Assembly (NCBI GenBank): GCA_003342895.1
Contig: PTFA01000081.1
Coordinates: 2,125,625-2,189,624 of the forward strand
Direction of reading: 5' to 3'
From: Casuarius casuarius
Lineage: Eukaryota; Chordata; Aves; Casuariiformes; Casuariidae
DNA: 64,000 bases
Positions 37,621-49,740 of this stretch are shown here, piece by piece (the stretch's first letter is position 1; each line of letters starts with the position of its first letter). A program made the translations under genes and the position numbers. Below the pieces are notes generated by a model that saw only the letters and a program-made list of their open reading frames with translations, was not told where the DNA came from and did no database searches.

Positions 37621-39350
37621 GGTGTCCACAAGCAGCTGCCAGAGCCACTGTGCAATATTAGGACATGAAAAACAAGAGAGATCTGCACTGCCTCAGTCAA
37701 TGGGATCAACGGGAATCAGAAGCTCCCCGTGCTCAGCTCCCGCCTGAGTTACCCACGTGCACCGATCAGGACAGCACAACAGCTGTGCCCTAAAGGACAG
37801 GATCCACAGGCTTCACTCCCAGAAACACCCAAGCCCTACGTCAGAAGCAACTTTGGTTCCCGAGCCTTCAAGAAAGCTCAAACGTCACTTAGTGCCGTTC
37901 GTACTGAATGCTTCTGCAAGTTGCACCTCAGAGGCCACAGAAATCAGACAGGTAGGCAGTAAAATTGCCTGTACAAAGCAGTAAAAAAGCCCAAAGCGTT
38001 GTTCCGTCAAGAGCAAGAATCGGTGACAGTCGCACTCCAGCGGCACATGGAAGGGGCACACAAGTGCATGCACACGCGTGCGGGAGGAGGGAGCAAGAAG
38101 CTGCCCCGTCACAAGCCAGTTTCCTTTTACATTTAATACCTGCCCCTCTCACCCAAATCTTTGCACTGCCACCTTGGCAAGGCTCCTTCCCCACGGCAGT
38201 TTCTTCACTCAGCCTTGCCCCGCGAGTATGAAAATTCACTAGTTTCAGGCACAGAGAGCTACTTGGCCACCCCAGAAAAGAGCAAGCAAACAACAAAAGA
38301 TGTTTTTGACGGAACCGTAGCAAACAGGTGAGAAGTCTCGCCAGGGCGCTGCCAGGTTTGAGAGAAACGCCCCTCCGAATCCCACGCAGCACCAGCTTTT
38401 GCACGTGCAGAAAAGTTAGACCCCATGTCCCACTTCACTTTCCAACCCCAAAGATTCGGTGAGGTCGAATATCTGGCAAGGAAATATCTGATGCAGCTTC
38501 TTAATTTAGACAGCCCAGCCACCGGGAACCAAAGACCGGCTCCCGTAACCGTCGCTGCTCCACGCGGAGTGGCAACGGCGGCGGCGAGCGGAGCACGCTG
38601 AGCAAAGCCAGCTCCAGCACGTTTCCAAGGCGAAAGCGGGAAAAGCCCCACTTGACCCAGGCACCGAAACACCCGGGTCTCAGCCGCTCTCTACGCGGGC
38701 TCGCCTGGCCCAGCGGAGGTCTGGTGTCTCCTGAAGCGGGACAGCCACAAAACCCGACCTGAGCGAGGTGTGGAAACTTCATAGGCCACCTCAAAAACCA
38801 GCGCTGGGGAGAAATAACCGCCCCTGGTTTGGCTGGGGCTACCGCTGTGGCGCTCCAGCCGCTGTATTGGAACACCGGGCCGGGAGGGCCCTGCTTGCCG
38901 CTGCTTCTTAAGCCCAACCGGCCTATGGAAAGCCCGGCACAAAGGGGCTTGAGCCGCGCAGGGCTCGCGCAAGGCCAAGACGACGACCGGCTTGTCCCAG
39001 CAGCCAGGAGCAGCCGCGATAACGCCAGCCCGCTCCGCGCTCCTCCGAAACCCAGCGTTCTCCACAAAAACATTTGCAAGTCATTGCTGGACCGGTACAT
39101 CTTATCTTCATAACCTTTTATATCGTCTTTCCTCTCCTCGTCCTTACCCGCTGCGGACTNGCATTAACCTCTTTGTACCCTGTTGGGTCGTTTTTTTCTG
39201 CTCAAGCCCCNGCTTCTCGTGCAGAAGGCCTTTTTCTGGGATTTGCCCCTTGCAGATCAACACATAAAAAAGGAATTTGGTTTTCCGGGGTTTCAAAAGT
39301 ACCTATGGAANCACTTTCGGCCCTGGGAGGTGGGGGGAGGGCGCGTTATT
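37620..39350. other. Intron segment, no gene seen
   Basis: Mixed sequence, GC-richer at about 38500-39060. A 199-codon minus frame at 39100-38501 overlaps other frames and has no recognisable domain. No repeat family is recognised. Confidence 0.5.
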
Positions 39351-39640
39351 TCGCTAAGCCGAGGTGAATCCCTGGGAAGGGAGGAGGGAGGCGGCGACGC
39401 CGGGAAACCATGTTGGCGAGGCAGAGCCCGCCGAACGCTCCTGCGGCTGGCGACTTCCCGCACCGCCGTCGTTGCGGGGGGGACCCGCGCGGGGAGCNCG
39501 CGGCGGTGCCGCCGGCGGCCGGCTCTGCCCGGGGCCCGCGCGGGGCGGCCGGGGGCTTTGTCTCGGAATGCCGGCGGCGGCGGCGGCTCCGCGCCGAGAA
39601 ACGAACCAGCTGGAGAGCCGCAGCCTCATGAAATAATGAA
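39350..39640. promoter_or_regulatory. Compact internal CpG island
   Basis: About 290 bases of very dense CpG, including (CGG)5 at 39572-39586, with AT-richer flanks on both sides. It is the sharpest such island in the intron away from the gene's 5' end and could be an alternative promoter of SSBP3 or of a non-coding RNA. No initiator or exon can be fixed from sequence alone. Confidence 0.5.
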
Positions 39641-41690
39641 ATGCCAAACCAACCCCTGCATCTTCCACAGTCTCTCAGGTCACCTACCAGATTAGAAGGC
39701 CTGTTGCTAAGGCAACCATATCTTGCAAGTGCTAGCTGAACTTCCCCATAATTTTTAACCCTTTAAGCAGCGCAGAAGGGTAATGCCGGCTGCACAACCC
39801 GCACGAGGCTTGCTGGAGACGGGGGGGTCGCTTAGAAAAAATAACAAAACGCGCCCAAGAAACCTCCCCACTCGACGCACGTCGCTTTGGCTTTTTTTTC
39901 CCGGCGGCTGATAAAATTATTCAATATATGCACACACACACGAAAACCTAGCAAACTTTCTATGTGCCTGGCAAGGCAATGAAAAAGTCAGGTTGCGCAT
40001 ATGAAATGGGAACAAACAAAGCAAAATGGAACTTTTACTACCCCTCGTGGTCGGAATTAGTGGTCTTGCGTTACAGAATACGGGCAAGGCCTTCTGCGGT
40101 AAACAGACGGCAGCCCGACGCCGCGCTAAAGAGGACAGATGGTCAACGCCGCGCTCGCGCTGCCAAACAACAACGGCCCCCTGCGCCCGCGCGCGCACGC
40201 TGTCTCACGGCAGAAGTGCCCCAAAGCATGACAATTAAGGCGCCCGGCCCCGCGCGCGCCCCGGCTCCTCGGGGCCAGTCTGCAGCCTCCGAGGACCGAG
40301 CGCGCGTGGCCGACGCGAACGTACGATTTGCAGCTCGCGACGGTACAAAAAAAGCCACAGGCAGGCGAGAGGGCCAATCCTGCCAGGGGCTTTTGTCAAC
40401 TCTGTAATTTTAGCAGCGGCCACAGAGCAGGGGAGGCTTTCTAGGAATGCGTCCCGGCTACGGGAAAGAGCTGTTTATCCGCACGTTGACGGTATGAGGG
40501 GCCACGGGGGGCAGCGGGGGCCTTCCCAGGCGTTTTCTCGCCGTGCAAGGGGAACCGAGTTGAGACGTCCCAGCACATCTCGCATTTCGGTGGGAGCAGC
40601 AGGAGCAAGCAGGGAGACCACCTCGCCCTGGAGACCCTCCTAAGCAACCAAAAAAGCAGCAAGCTGAGACACAGCACCCAAAGCCAGCAAGGTGATGGCG
40701 ACCAGTGAGGGCCCCGAGGGCTGAGAAAGGGGTGGTGGATGATCAGCTCTGCTTTGGGGGGAGCGGGGAGGAGCGGAAGAGAAGGGGAATAATAAAAATC
40801 CGTTAAAAACGCACAAAACCGGGAAGGCTTTACACCTTTGTGGGAAAGCAGGGAAGCCTGTAAACAAAAAGGAGCGAGGCGATGCACGAGCAGCACAAAA
40901 AAAAAAAAAGAAAAAAGAAAAGAAGGGAGGGGAGAAAAATGCATGGAAACGAGGAGAAAATGTAGAGTGGCATAAATCAGGAGTGAAGGGGGAGAGAAGT
41001 GCCTGGAATCCAGAGAGGGAGGAAAGCAGGGCCAGACAGAAAGCAAAAAAAGCACGTGCCGAGTTTTAAATATAAGACAAGGACAGTTGACCGCGGCTCG
41101 GTTGCCTCTCGCCGTCCTCCCCTGCCCCGTGGACGCGCCTCCGCCGGGCCCGAGGACGGTGCCTTCCCCGCTCCACACCTCCCGGCTCAGCCCCCTTCCA
41201 GCGGCTGGAACAAAATGTCTGAGGAAAATGTCAGGAATTGCCTTTGGTCAGCAATTACCAGCATTTAAGCATTGCTGAGGGAGAGCGACATTGTTCGGGT
41301 GTTTGTGCGGAGTGAAATAAAAGACCAGCCTGTCTGGGGCGGCGGGAGATGCTGGGATAAAGATATAATGGCAGGAGGGTTGAGGCTCACCATTGCAGCC
41401 ACTGTTTGGAGAGTTTATCACTAGGCTGCACACTTAACCTGAATCTGGGCATCTGCCAGCACGTATTATGTAAGGGATACAGATATGGAGCGCTTGAGAC
41501 GTTGCCCAACGGACTCTAAAAGGGACCAGCTCCCGGCACGGCAGCTCCGGGAACGGCGCGGCCTCATCCCGATCCAGCCCCGAAGTTGGGCTCCGCGCGC
41601 GTCTGAGGGCTGCAGACACACACAAACACAACNAGATAGCTTCACGTGACGCCTTGGCTGGAAGGCAGCTACCCACCTACTCCGAGTGCT
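39640..41690. other. Intron segment, no gene seen
   Basis: It includes a CpG-rich patch at about 40100-40330, a short (CA)n at about 39929-39940 and a purine-rich A/G tract at about 40895-40940. A 245-codon minus-strand frame (41178-40441) is Leu/Ser/Pro-rich because it crosses pyrimidine-rich DNA on that strand. It matches no family and is not called. Confidence 0.5.
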
Positions 41691-41850
41691 AATTCAACAC
41701 TGGTGTTGTGGAGTATTTGGTCTGCAGTCAAAGCAATTTAATACTCTGTCATTCCCAGAGTCAAAATCTCTTTAGAGAAGAAAAAGCCTCAACTGGCAGC
41801 AGTACAGAAAGATGGTCAATGGAAGAATTAACCGTGTAATTGCCAGGCTA
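41690..41850. promoter_or_regulatory. Candidate conserved non-coding element with inverted repeat
   Basis: CAACAC and GTGTTG form a 6-bp inverted repeat with a 2-bp spacer (41695-41708), followed by AT-leaning unique sequence with CAATTTAAT and GAATTAACCG. Confidence 0.3.
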
Positions 41851-43320
41851 CATACCCAGCACATCCCACAGGGCGGTGGGAGAGCTGTTTTAACAGCCGA
41901 GGTCACGTGTTTTTCTGCCTCTCGAGAGGGTGCCCTGCATCAGATGAGAACATGAGACTGTAACTAACTCTTTACACTAACCAGCGCAGCAACGCAGTGT
42001 AACATTACAGGATCCACCCTTTTTCATCACCCTTTACCGCCCTCAGGTCAAAGCGGGGACAAATCGAATGCTACAATTCCTGCTAAATTCCCTTCAAATT
42101 ANGGCCTGGAACGAGCGGGGCCGCACGGGCTTTGGGCACACGACCACAGTGGAAAACNGCCCGGCGCGCTTCTGCTGGGTTCCCACAGCATTTGGCCCAC
42201 TCCAGGGGTTCAGCTGGGAGGGGAACACCCGGATTCGGGGCAAGCAGCAGCAGGACATACACCAGCGTGAAGCTGGTTGCACTTCCAGCTGTCCCAAATC
42301 GGAGAGGAGCCAGGCAGCACAGCACAGTTTGGGAGCGGGGCTGGAACTGGGCGTCTTGCCTGCACCTTTGCTAAAGGTGAGCTAGGTGTCTCTGGAAACG
42401 GCTGAGCTAAACCTTCCCACATTGCTGTTCTGCTGTACAGGCGGCCCTGGGGTTGCAGAAGGGCTGCTTTGAAGGTCCCACCACCACAACCCGCAGGGTG
42501 CCTACGCTCGCCTGCCGAGCCCCTTTGAGCCCAGCCTCCTCCCACCGCCAAGCAAGCATGCAAACCAGGCCCAGCTCTGTTTGCCTGACAGCGTGAGGCC
42601 AGACGCTGTGTTTTAAGCCCACGGGCTCCGAGGCATCCAGGTCCACATCTCGACAGGCCGTAAAGCCCAACATGACGGCGTGGAGCCACGTCCTGCTGCT
42701 GCTGCCGGGGCAGCATTCTCCAGCCCGGAGCCCCGCAAGCGCCCGCCGGGGAGCGAGCGAGCGGGAACGGGGTTTTGCAACTGCCCAGTAGCAAAGGAAG
42801 TTTTCGTGGCACAGCTTAACTCGCAAATCCAAAGAGCAGGGACCACAGCAGCAGCTGCCAAATCGCTTCTTCCACATGGGATCACAAGAGCAGCTGGTTC
42901 AGTGCCTTACGCCCCGAGCCAGCACCTCCTCCCTCGCACGCTGGTGCGCAGCTCCTGGGACACGCGCCGGAGAAGGCTCCAGCTCCCGCGCACCCTCCTC
43001 CAGCTCCCGCCTGGAGGCACCTGCTTCGCTTACAGCAGCCTCCACGTCCTCAACACTGGGACAACTAGATGAAAACTTGCTTCCAAAGTCACCTTCTTCC
43101 TACCGTCCGCTCAACAGAAAGAGGAGCCGCAAGGGCCCAAGCAGGAACAGACCAGTTTTGTGCCGGTGCCNTGCCGAGATGGCTCGACAGCCCGGCAACC
43201 CTTGCAAAGGTCTCCTTGCTGCCAGCCCGCCGCGAGGCCGTGCGCTGCAAGGGTTAGCAACGTGTCCTTCCTTCCAGCTTTCCCCTCGCACATAGGCACC
43301 CTTGCACCTTGCCAACTGGC
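41850..43320. other. Intron segment, no gene seen
   Basis: Mixed to GC-rich sequence with four n calls. Overlapping 130-200-codon frames on both strands are compositional. Nothing definable is seen. Confidence 0.5.
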
Positions 43321-43520
43321 TTAAGGAAGAACTTAATTAGCTATGTATATCAACACTAAACATCTGTAACCAGCAAAATTTACAACCAGAAATAAAGAGG
43401 AGTGACCTTCTCTATGTTGAAAGACATTTAGGTTCTTGTATTACAACGATGGGGACAGGCAAAATTCATTATCTCTAATAGCTGTCCTTATAACCAGATT
43501 AAACACAAAGGCATCAATTT
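43320..43520. promoter_or_regulatory. AT-rich candidate conserved non-coding element
   Basis: An abrupt change from GC-rich DNA to complex AT-rich sequence with CTTAATTAGCTATG, and GATTAAACACAAAG near 43498. It is non-repetitive and has no coding potential. Confidence 0.3.
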
Positions 43521-45200
43521 CATATTCCTTGACCTGCTACCGTTTCCACCCCGCACTGGTGGGGAGCTCCCTTCTGTCACAGCCTTTACTCCCGGGCAAG
43601 CCAGGCGACGTTCAGACAAAACCCATCAGTTCAAATTAAGTTCATGTTTATGCATGTGGAGACTTCGACCCCTCCTCCCCTCCCCACCCTGCACGGCAGC
43701 GAAGACAATACCCGGCTCTCCCCGGGGTCGCTCGCCACTCGCGAGCCGCAGAGCTCCCGGCGGGCCCGCGCGCGGGCTGCGCATCCACCCCGGCGCCTCT
43801 CGCCGCGTGACACCACCCACGATGAAGCCGGGGACCCCCGCTGCCGCGCTCCTCGCTCCCGATCCTCCTCCGTGCACAGAAAGGCAGCACCAAGAGGTGT
43901 GCCGCAGCCAGGTGCAAAGAGAGGGAGGAGGAGCAGGAGGACCTACGCCAAGCCTCGCGTGCTAGCGCAGGAAGGCCTCGATACGGGGACTGAAGGGTGC
44001 AGTGATGCCTGCCAGAGAAGCATGGCGGTTGCCTGCTTGCCTCTTTCTGTAGGCCACGAGAGCCCTGTAACGCACCCCCACCACGGTCCCAGTGCCACCA
44101 GCGCATCACTGCAGTCTGGTGACCCTCACTGCAGCCATCACGCCTTCCCCCTCCCCATGCTACCACCATCCCAGGGCTGCAGGCCTCCCCCATCAGGGTC
44201 CCTCAACCCCTCGCAGCATGCTCCATGCACCCCTGCCCAGATGCAAGAGTGTCCTCACCCCCCGGGGCCTCTCACCCTGACCCCGTTCTGGGGGAGCCGG
44301 CTCTCTCCCGGCAGAGCCGTGCCAGGCCCGGGCTGCTGTTGGCACGCTGCGCTCACCAGCTGCAGCGGGAGACGATCCCGCCAGACCTGCTAGCGAAGCC
44401 CAGGGGCTTCCTCCCCGAGAGCCCCATCCTGCTCGCGGCTGTCCCCAGCGCTGGGCGCAGGCACAGCCGGCCCCGCTGCCCGGGATTNGGGAGGCGCCTC
44501 CGCAGCGTGCCCAAGAGCCCGACGGAGCACCAGGCCAGCTGGAAGAGGGCCAAGGGAGGAACGCGAAGCCTCCCCCACCGCCAGAGACAGAGCGTTACCC
44601 AGAGCCCGCTCTGTGTCAGCAAAGGGGGAGCAGATGTTTGCTCACAGGATGCAAGAGGCAAAGGAAAAACACCTGTTTTTCAGAGCGCAAACAAACAGAT
44701 CCCAGCCCTCAAGAAATAATCAACATTAAATGCAATTGCATTTACATTCCCAAGCACGAGTTCCTTGACGGAGTGATGAACAAGGGCTTTTGTCCTCGAG
44801 ATCCAACCAACACTTTCACCTCTCCAGGCCTTTGCTGCAAGACGCACACAATGCCAATCACTGGCCANGCAACGAAAGCCTATTATTTTCATCAGAGGAT
44901 GTTATGCACAGGGACCTTCAGCTGCCAACCAGGAGAAATCAGTCACTGGAGAAACCTTACTTTCAGCACAGCCTTCTAATAGCTTTCCTCGCCCCCACCC
45001 CTCCGACCCCCAATCAGCGCGTTTGTAACTCGACAACAGCAGCGTGCAAGGGAAGCTCCTTCTCCAGAAGACGAGCAAGAGTGGTGCCAGCTTCTTTCGT
45101 TCGTTTTCAGCAACAAGCCAAACTGCTACGAGAGCTAGAAAACATTCAAGGAAGGGGAAAACAGCTTCGAATGGACCAGGCCGACAGTGCACCAAAATGA
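43520..45200. other. Intron segment with CpG-rich patch, no gene seen
   Basis: A CpG-rich patch at about 43690-43880 sits in GC-leaning mixed DNA. The longest frame (43644-44393, plus, 249 codons) has Pro/Ser/Arg-rich low-complexity content and no family resemblance, so it is not called. Confidence 0.5.
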
Positions 45201-46320
45201 AGCAACAGTAAAAGTTAAAATTAATTAGCTGGCATGATGACAAAGAATCCATTGTGCAGCACGGTGGAGCAATCCAAGTACAAAGGCTTTATATAAGTCA
45301 TGTTGAAAACTCCTTGATGACTGCAGGTAAGGACAGACAAGTTGTCAGGACATGCCATGACACCCAGAAGGGCTCCGAGACAACCAAGCAAATATGTTTT
45401 TAATAATGAAAAGAGCCCTAGAAGCTCCAGCCTGAACCTCCTCTCAAAGACCAGCGAAGGCCTGAAGCACCTGGCATTACTGGCAATGTAACACCTGGGA
45501 CAGACCAGAGAAGCAACTGTTTCTTCATGGAAAATTGCCCTTGAATCTGGGTGAAGATGCCCACGTGCAACACGGACCACCATTTGTTTCCTTCCAAGCC
45601 CCTGACTCTAGCCCCAGCTGCACCCTACGCAAGCAGAGATCTTCTGAAAACCACCTTGACATGAAAGACGATCAAACGCGCTGAAGCACGGCTCCCCTTT
45701 CAAATTGCACTGTTAGTCCCAGTTCAAGAAGATCTTACAAAACCAAACGTGCCTTCTAGTTAACGCCTTCGAGCCTGCAACACCCGGAGGTGGCAGAAAG
45801 TCTCCAACAGGCAGAGAGTCTTGATGGCCCTGAGATGCAGCCAAGTGACCACAAGCAACAGGCAGAGCAGGAAACGTGGGTTTTGCTCCCTCAGGAACAA
45901 GCTCACGTGCTCAAAGCTGCCACTTTCCTCTCCTGAATGTACTTCCCAGTGGTGAGACAACAAAAGCAGAGAAGCCATCCTAACGTCATGTGGAAATTTG
46001 CCTACATGGTTGAGATGGACATGGGCCCTGGACCTGACAGAGGGACCCCTGGATGCCCAGTGAGCCACAGTTCTCCCCCCTCTCCCAGGGCAGCTGCGAG
46101 CAGAGAGGGCAGAACATGCCACGAGTCGTTATAGAAAGTTTGACTAAAATTGTTACTAACCAGCCCCGATAATACGACAAGGATGCACCTCTGGCCAACA
46201 CACAGCTGGCAAAGCTTCAGCAGCCCTGAAATACCCAAGAAGATCACTGGGCAAAAGGAAAAAAAACCATGAAAATGTAAAGCTTTGAAGCCACGAGCCA
46301 TCTGATGGCAGGTCTGGCTG
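45200..46320 (-). other. Unclassified low-CpG segment with successive minus-strand frames
   Basis: Three minus-strand frames (46301-46002, 46122-45760 and 45583-45221; 99, 120 and 120 codons) follow each other in a stretch with fewer CpGs than its flanks. Their translations resemble no family I know. The segment could be an old interspersed element, a non-coding RNA or chance. It is not called as coding. Confidence 0.2.
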
Positions 46321-49300
46321 TGCTGGAGGGCTGCAGGCTCCTGCGTGGAGACACATCAGTACTTCCACCTCTATCCCAACCTTCCCATTACGGGGGTCAC
46401 TGGAGATCAGCTCCTGCCCAAACTACGAAGCGCTCACACCACTCCTTGGAGGCNAGCCATTAACCCAGCCTGGCCCCGGCAGGCTGCGACAAGGGTAAGC
46501 CCACACGCTACGCGTCCAGGGTCAGAGGAGGCTTCCACGACAGGGGGTCCCTTCCTGCAGGTGACCCCCAACCGGCTGCGGCCACGTCCAGCCGCTCAAC
46601 CGGAGAGCGGTCAACGGGGCAGGCAAGGGCAGGATGTACCACTGGAACAAAGCTGCCCTTTCGGCCTGCTTTATCGCGCGTGCACGCGGGTGCGTAAAAA
46701 CCACGCCGGGGTTAGCCCTCCGTCGCCGCTCAGCCTGGGCGATGAAGACATCCTGGCTTCACCTCCTGATCCCGCAGCCAGATGGGCAGCAATTCCAGGA
46801 GAGGGAGGCAGGGTGTGATTTACACACCGGCACCAGCTGCACAGCTCTTCCAGAGAAAGGAGCCGAGGGGGAGGGAGAGCGAGCATCGCTGCCTCCTCCT
46901 CGCCGGGAGGAGGGGAGCNACAATGACAAGTTTTACTTTCAGGCATGAAGACACACACCGGGAACATATGAATCACTTCCACACCCCCTCCCCTGCCCTC
47001 CAGTGACGAGCACGGGAGACGCCAGCCCTGCGAACGGAGTCACGCTAATCGNGCCCGCAGCAGCCATCACCTCCCTTACGGCTTGGGGCGTGGGGGCGAG
47101 ACCCACACCGCCGCTCCGCCGATTCCCATCAGTGACACGGGGCCTTGCTGGCAAACGCTGATAACGCGAACGCTGATAACGCAACCGGAGNGGAGTCACC
47201 GGCCGCCCGCGCCGGAGACCCCACATGGTGCTGGTCAAAGGCCGATGCCCAACGTGCTGCGGTCGGAGGGATCTGGCCGGTTTCTCTGCCGTGGGGAGGG
47301 GGCTGGAGCCGCCCCCACGTGACACGGACCGCCAGCACCAGGGTTATGCTAACNGGGGTAACCAAACAACGAGGGTTGGGTGGTCCACTTGGAGTCAAGC
47401 AGGAACTGCCCTGGGCTGGGGAAGGAGGATGTTGCTCATCCCTGGTCTACGGGAGGGGAGGTCCAGCCACCCCCCTCCATGAGAGGCGCCGGCTGCTCTC
47501 AAACGGCTCCCACCCCGCGCTCTCGGCGCCGGTCCTTTGCCAGCCCGGGGAAACGGGCTTGCGGAAGCGCTCCGAGACGCGCAGCTGTACTTGTAGCCCT
47601 CAGAAGAGACGGCGGCTTTGCCTTGGGATCAAGCGAGGCTCTGCAGCCACCTACGCTTTCGATGCGCCCTGTCTCGCGCAGGGAGCAGAGGCACAAAGCT
47701 GCAGGCTTATCTGCTAACCCCAAGCGAGATTGGCTGGAGAGTTTTCTGCAAGGAAGCGCCCTCCCCCCTTCCCCTGCACACGCTGACTTTTTTTCACTAA
47801 AACGCCCTCCCAACTCTTCTTCAGACTGATCGACTGCCCAGAAACTGAGTTGCAAAATAAAAGCTAATGATAGAAACCAAACAGCAACTCCCCTTCTCCC
47901 GTAGGGTGAGGGAGCTCAGAGCACTGCTAGCCGAGAGCAGGCCNGGGAGGCGACGCAGACAGCTCGGGTATTTCTTGCAAGTTGGGCTGGGCTAACCGAC
48001 TGCGTCCATGTTCCCGGCCTCCTCCTCTGCCCGTTTAGGCTAACGGGTCTTTGGTCGGTATTCACAAAGTACCCGCAGAGTCACCGCNGCCCAGCCGACG
48101 CGCGCCGGCCTGCTAAGCTGCAGCAGCGCGATCTCTCGTGACCGCCTCTCCACGTGCTCAGACCGTAGAGGCTTTTTCACCTTCCAGTTCATAGAAAAGG
48201 ATAAATAAATAAAGCCAAGCCCTTCAGACACTCTCACAGCAAGTCAGCTTGGAGAGAAAGGCATCTGCATGACCAAATGGCCATCTCGCTTGGTAACGGG
48301 CTGTCTCTGCTGGACTAGGGGCCTCAAGGGCGCAGTGGCAGCTGCACAGACCCCGGTGCCTTGGGAGGAGGGAAGCCCCTTGCTTTGGGGCAGGAGAGGG
48401 GCTCGGCGGTTGCCAAGGCACGTGCAGAAGCGGGGTGAGAGCTGGCAAACGCCTGGTTCCCCGCGCAGCGCACCCGGCCTCCGCAGCCCAGGGCGCACGG
48501 CTCCCGCTCCTTCAAGGCCGTGCCGAGTTCACCCTATGCCCGCTCTCCCCGCTGAGCCCAGAGCACAGCTAAGCAGGAATTGCAGTCCAGATTGTTTAAT
48601 ACCAAAAAAGAAAGAAAGAAAAAAATCACGTAACAGGGACTTGCTCTCAGCTCGTGTGTCCGCTGGGAAAGCCGGGCACGTCTGCAGGAGCGACGTGAAA
48701 CCAGCAGCCCACCCTTGCGTGCTGTGCATATGCAAGACATTACCTCCGTCTGCCTTTACGCAGGGGCAGGATGGTGCCGCTCACATGTCTTGCTGCAAGG
48801 CAGATTTCGCTTACAAGCTCTCCAGCAAGACAGAGCTGGGGCTGTAATACCGCTCTGAAAGCTTACTTACTCCTCTGCTTTGAAAGCTTATTTGTATCTA
48901 AAAAATAATAATCAGAGGTGCAAGCTCAGCCCTGTGAAGTTGTATGAAGTCAACTCTGACTCGGGGAAAAGGGGAGGAAAAGCCCAGAACCTGTTACAGG
49001 CAGCCAGGATGGGCAGCAAAAGCTCATTTTCACTACAGAAAGCTGCTGCACCCTGGGAGGAGAGACATTCAAGATCAAATATTTAAGGGTTTACACAGAA
49101 ACNTTAAAAAAAATTTAAAAAAATGTTAGCTTAAGACACAGCCAGAGGTCTTCCTTTGGACTTTATCTTGACACTACAGGCTGCAGAGTCACTGCCTTTT
49201 ACATGAGACATCAGGGCTGTTAAAACCCCAATCCCTTGGCAGCCAGACGGGCTGCTGGCAGCCCTCTCCGGCCCGCTTCGTGACACCAACCCGACGCCGG

Positions 49301-49440
49301 CGCGGCACCGGGCAGGACGCGTGCCAGCAGGACGGCCGGGCCGGGCCGCCCCGGCCGGCAGAGTCGATGGCTGAGCCGGACAAATGTGCATCTTCTGCGG
49401 TCGTCTTTGTATTCCCAGGGCCTCCCTTCCCTTCCTCCCC
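46320..49440. other. Intron segment, no gene seen
   Basis: GC-leaning mixed DNA with frequent single n calls. It contains a 15-bp duplicated motif at 47154-47182 and a short (GAAA)n run near 48604-48620. No gene is recognised. Frames up to about 190 codons match no family and overlap in several phases. Confidence 0.5.
47154..47182. repeat. 15-bp tandem duplication with paired GATAA cores
   Basis: AACGCTGATAACGCG is followed at once by AACGCTGATAACGC, placing two GATAA cores 15 bases apart on the same strand. Confidence 0.9.
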
Positions 49441-49740
49441 CTTAATCCCTAGGGCAACAATCAGTTATGCAAATCCGCNGCCCTCCCCCACGGCGGCTAG
49501 CTGCTCCGCATCTGCCGGGGTCCGCGGCGGCCGCGCACAGCCGCAGCCGGCCCATTGTTCGGCCCCCGCGCCCCCGCCGCCGCGCGCGCGGGGCACCACC
49601 TTGGCAGACCCATCTGAATACGATTTGCAGCGAGGAAAAAAAAAATAGTAAAAAAAAAAAATAAATAAAAAGCCCCAAATAATTGAAGTCAGGGTTCTGA
49701 CAAAGTAGCGGTGATGAATGCACATGCAAATGCAAGCGAC
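49440..49740. promoter_or_regulatory. CpG-rich block flanked by POU octamers and a SOX-type site
   Basis: ATGCAAAT occurs at 49467-49474 and again at 49724-49731. Between them is a strongly CpG-rich stretch with CCCATTGTTC at 49551-49560, a SOX-type core. The first octamer is preceded by AACAATCAGTT, itself carrying a reverse SOX core. This combination suggests a regulatory element. It is a motif-based call. Confidence 0.4.
49637..49673. repeat. A-rich tract
   Basis: Two adenine runs, separated by TAGT, run into ATAAATAAAAA. It could be the decayed poly-A of a retroposed sequence or a simple low-complexity tract. Confidence 0.6.

Noticed and set aside
40441..41178. 245-codon minus-strand frame rich in Leu, Ser and Pro
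   Set aside because: It reads through a purine-rich plus strand, which biases the translation. No family resemblance and no exon borders in keeping with SSBP3.
43644..44393. 249-codon plus-strand frame
   Set aside because: Pro/Ser/Arg-rich low-complexity content with a competing long frame on the other strand over the same bases.
49030..49060. Possible start of the next SSBP3 exon (GCTGCTGCAC word)
   Set aside because: The neighbouring bases do not continue the expected Ser-Ala-Ala-Ala-Ala-Pro codons and no matching donor with a Gly-Phe-Phe-Gln end is present.
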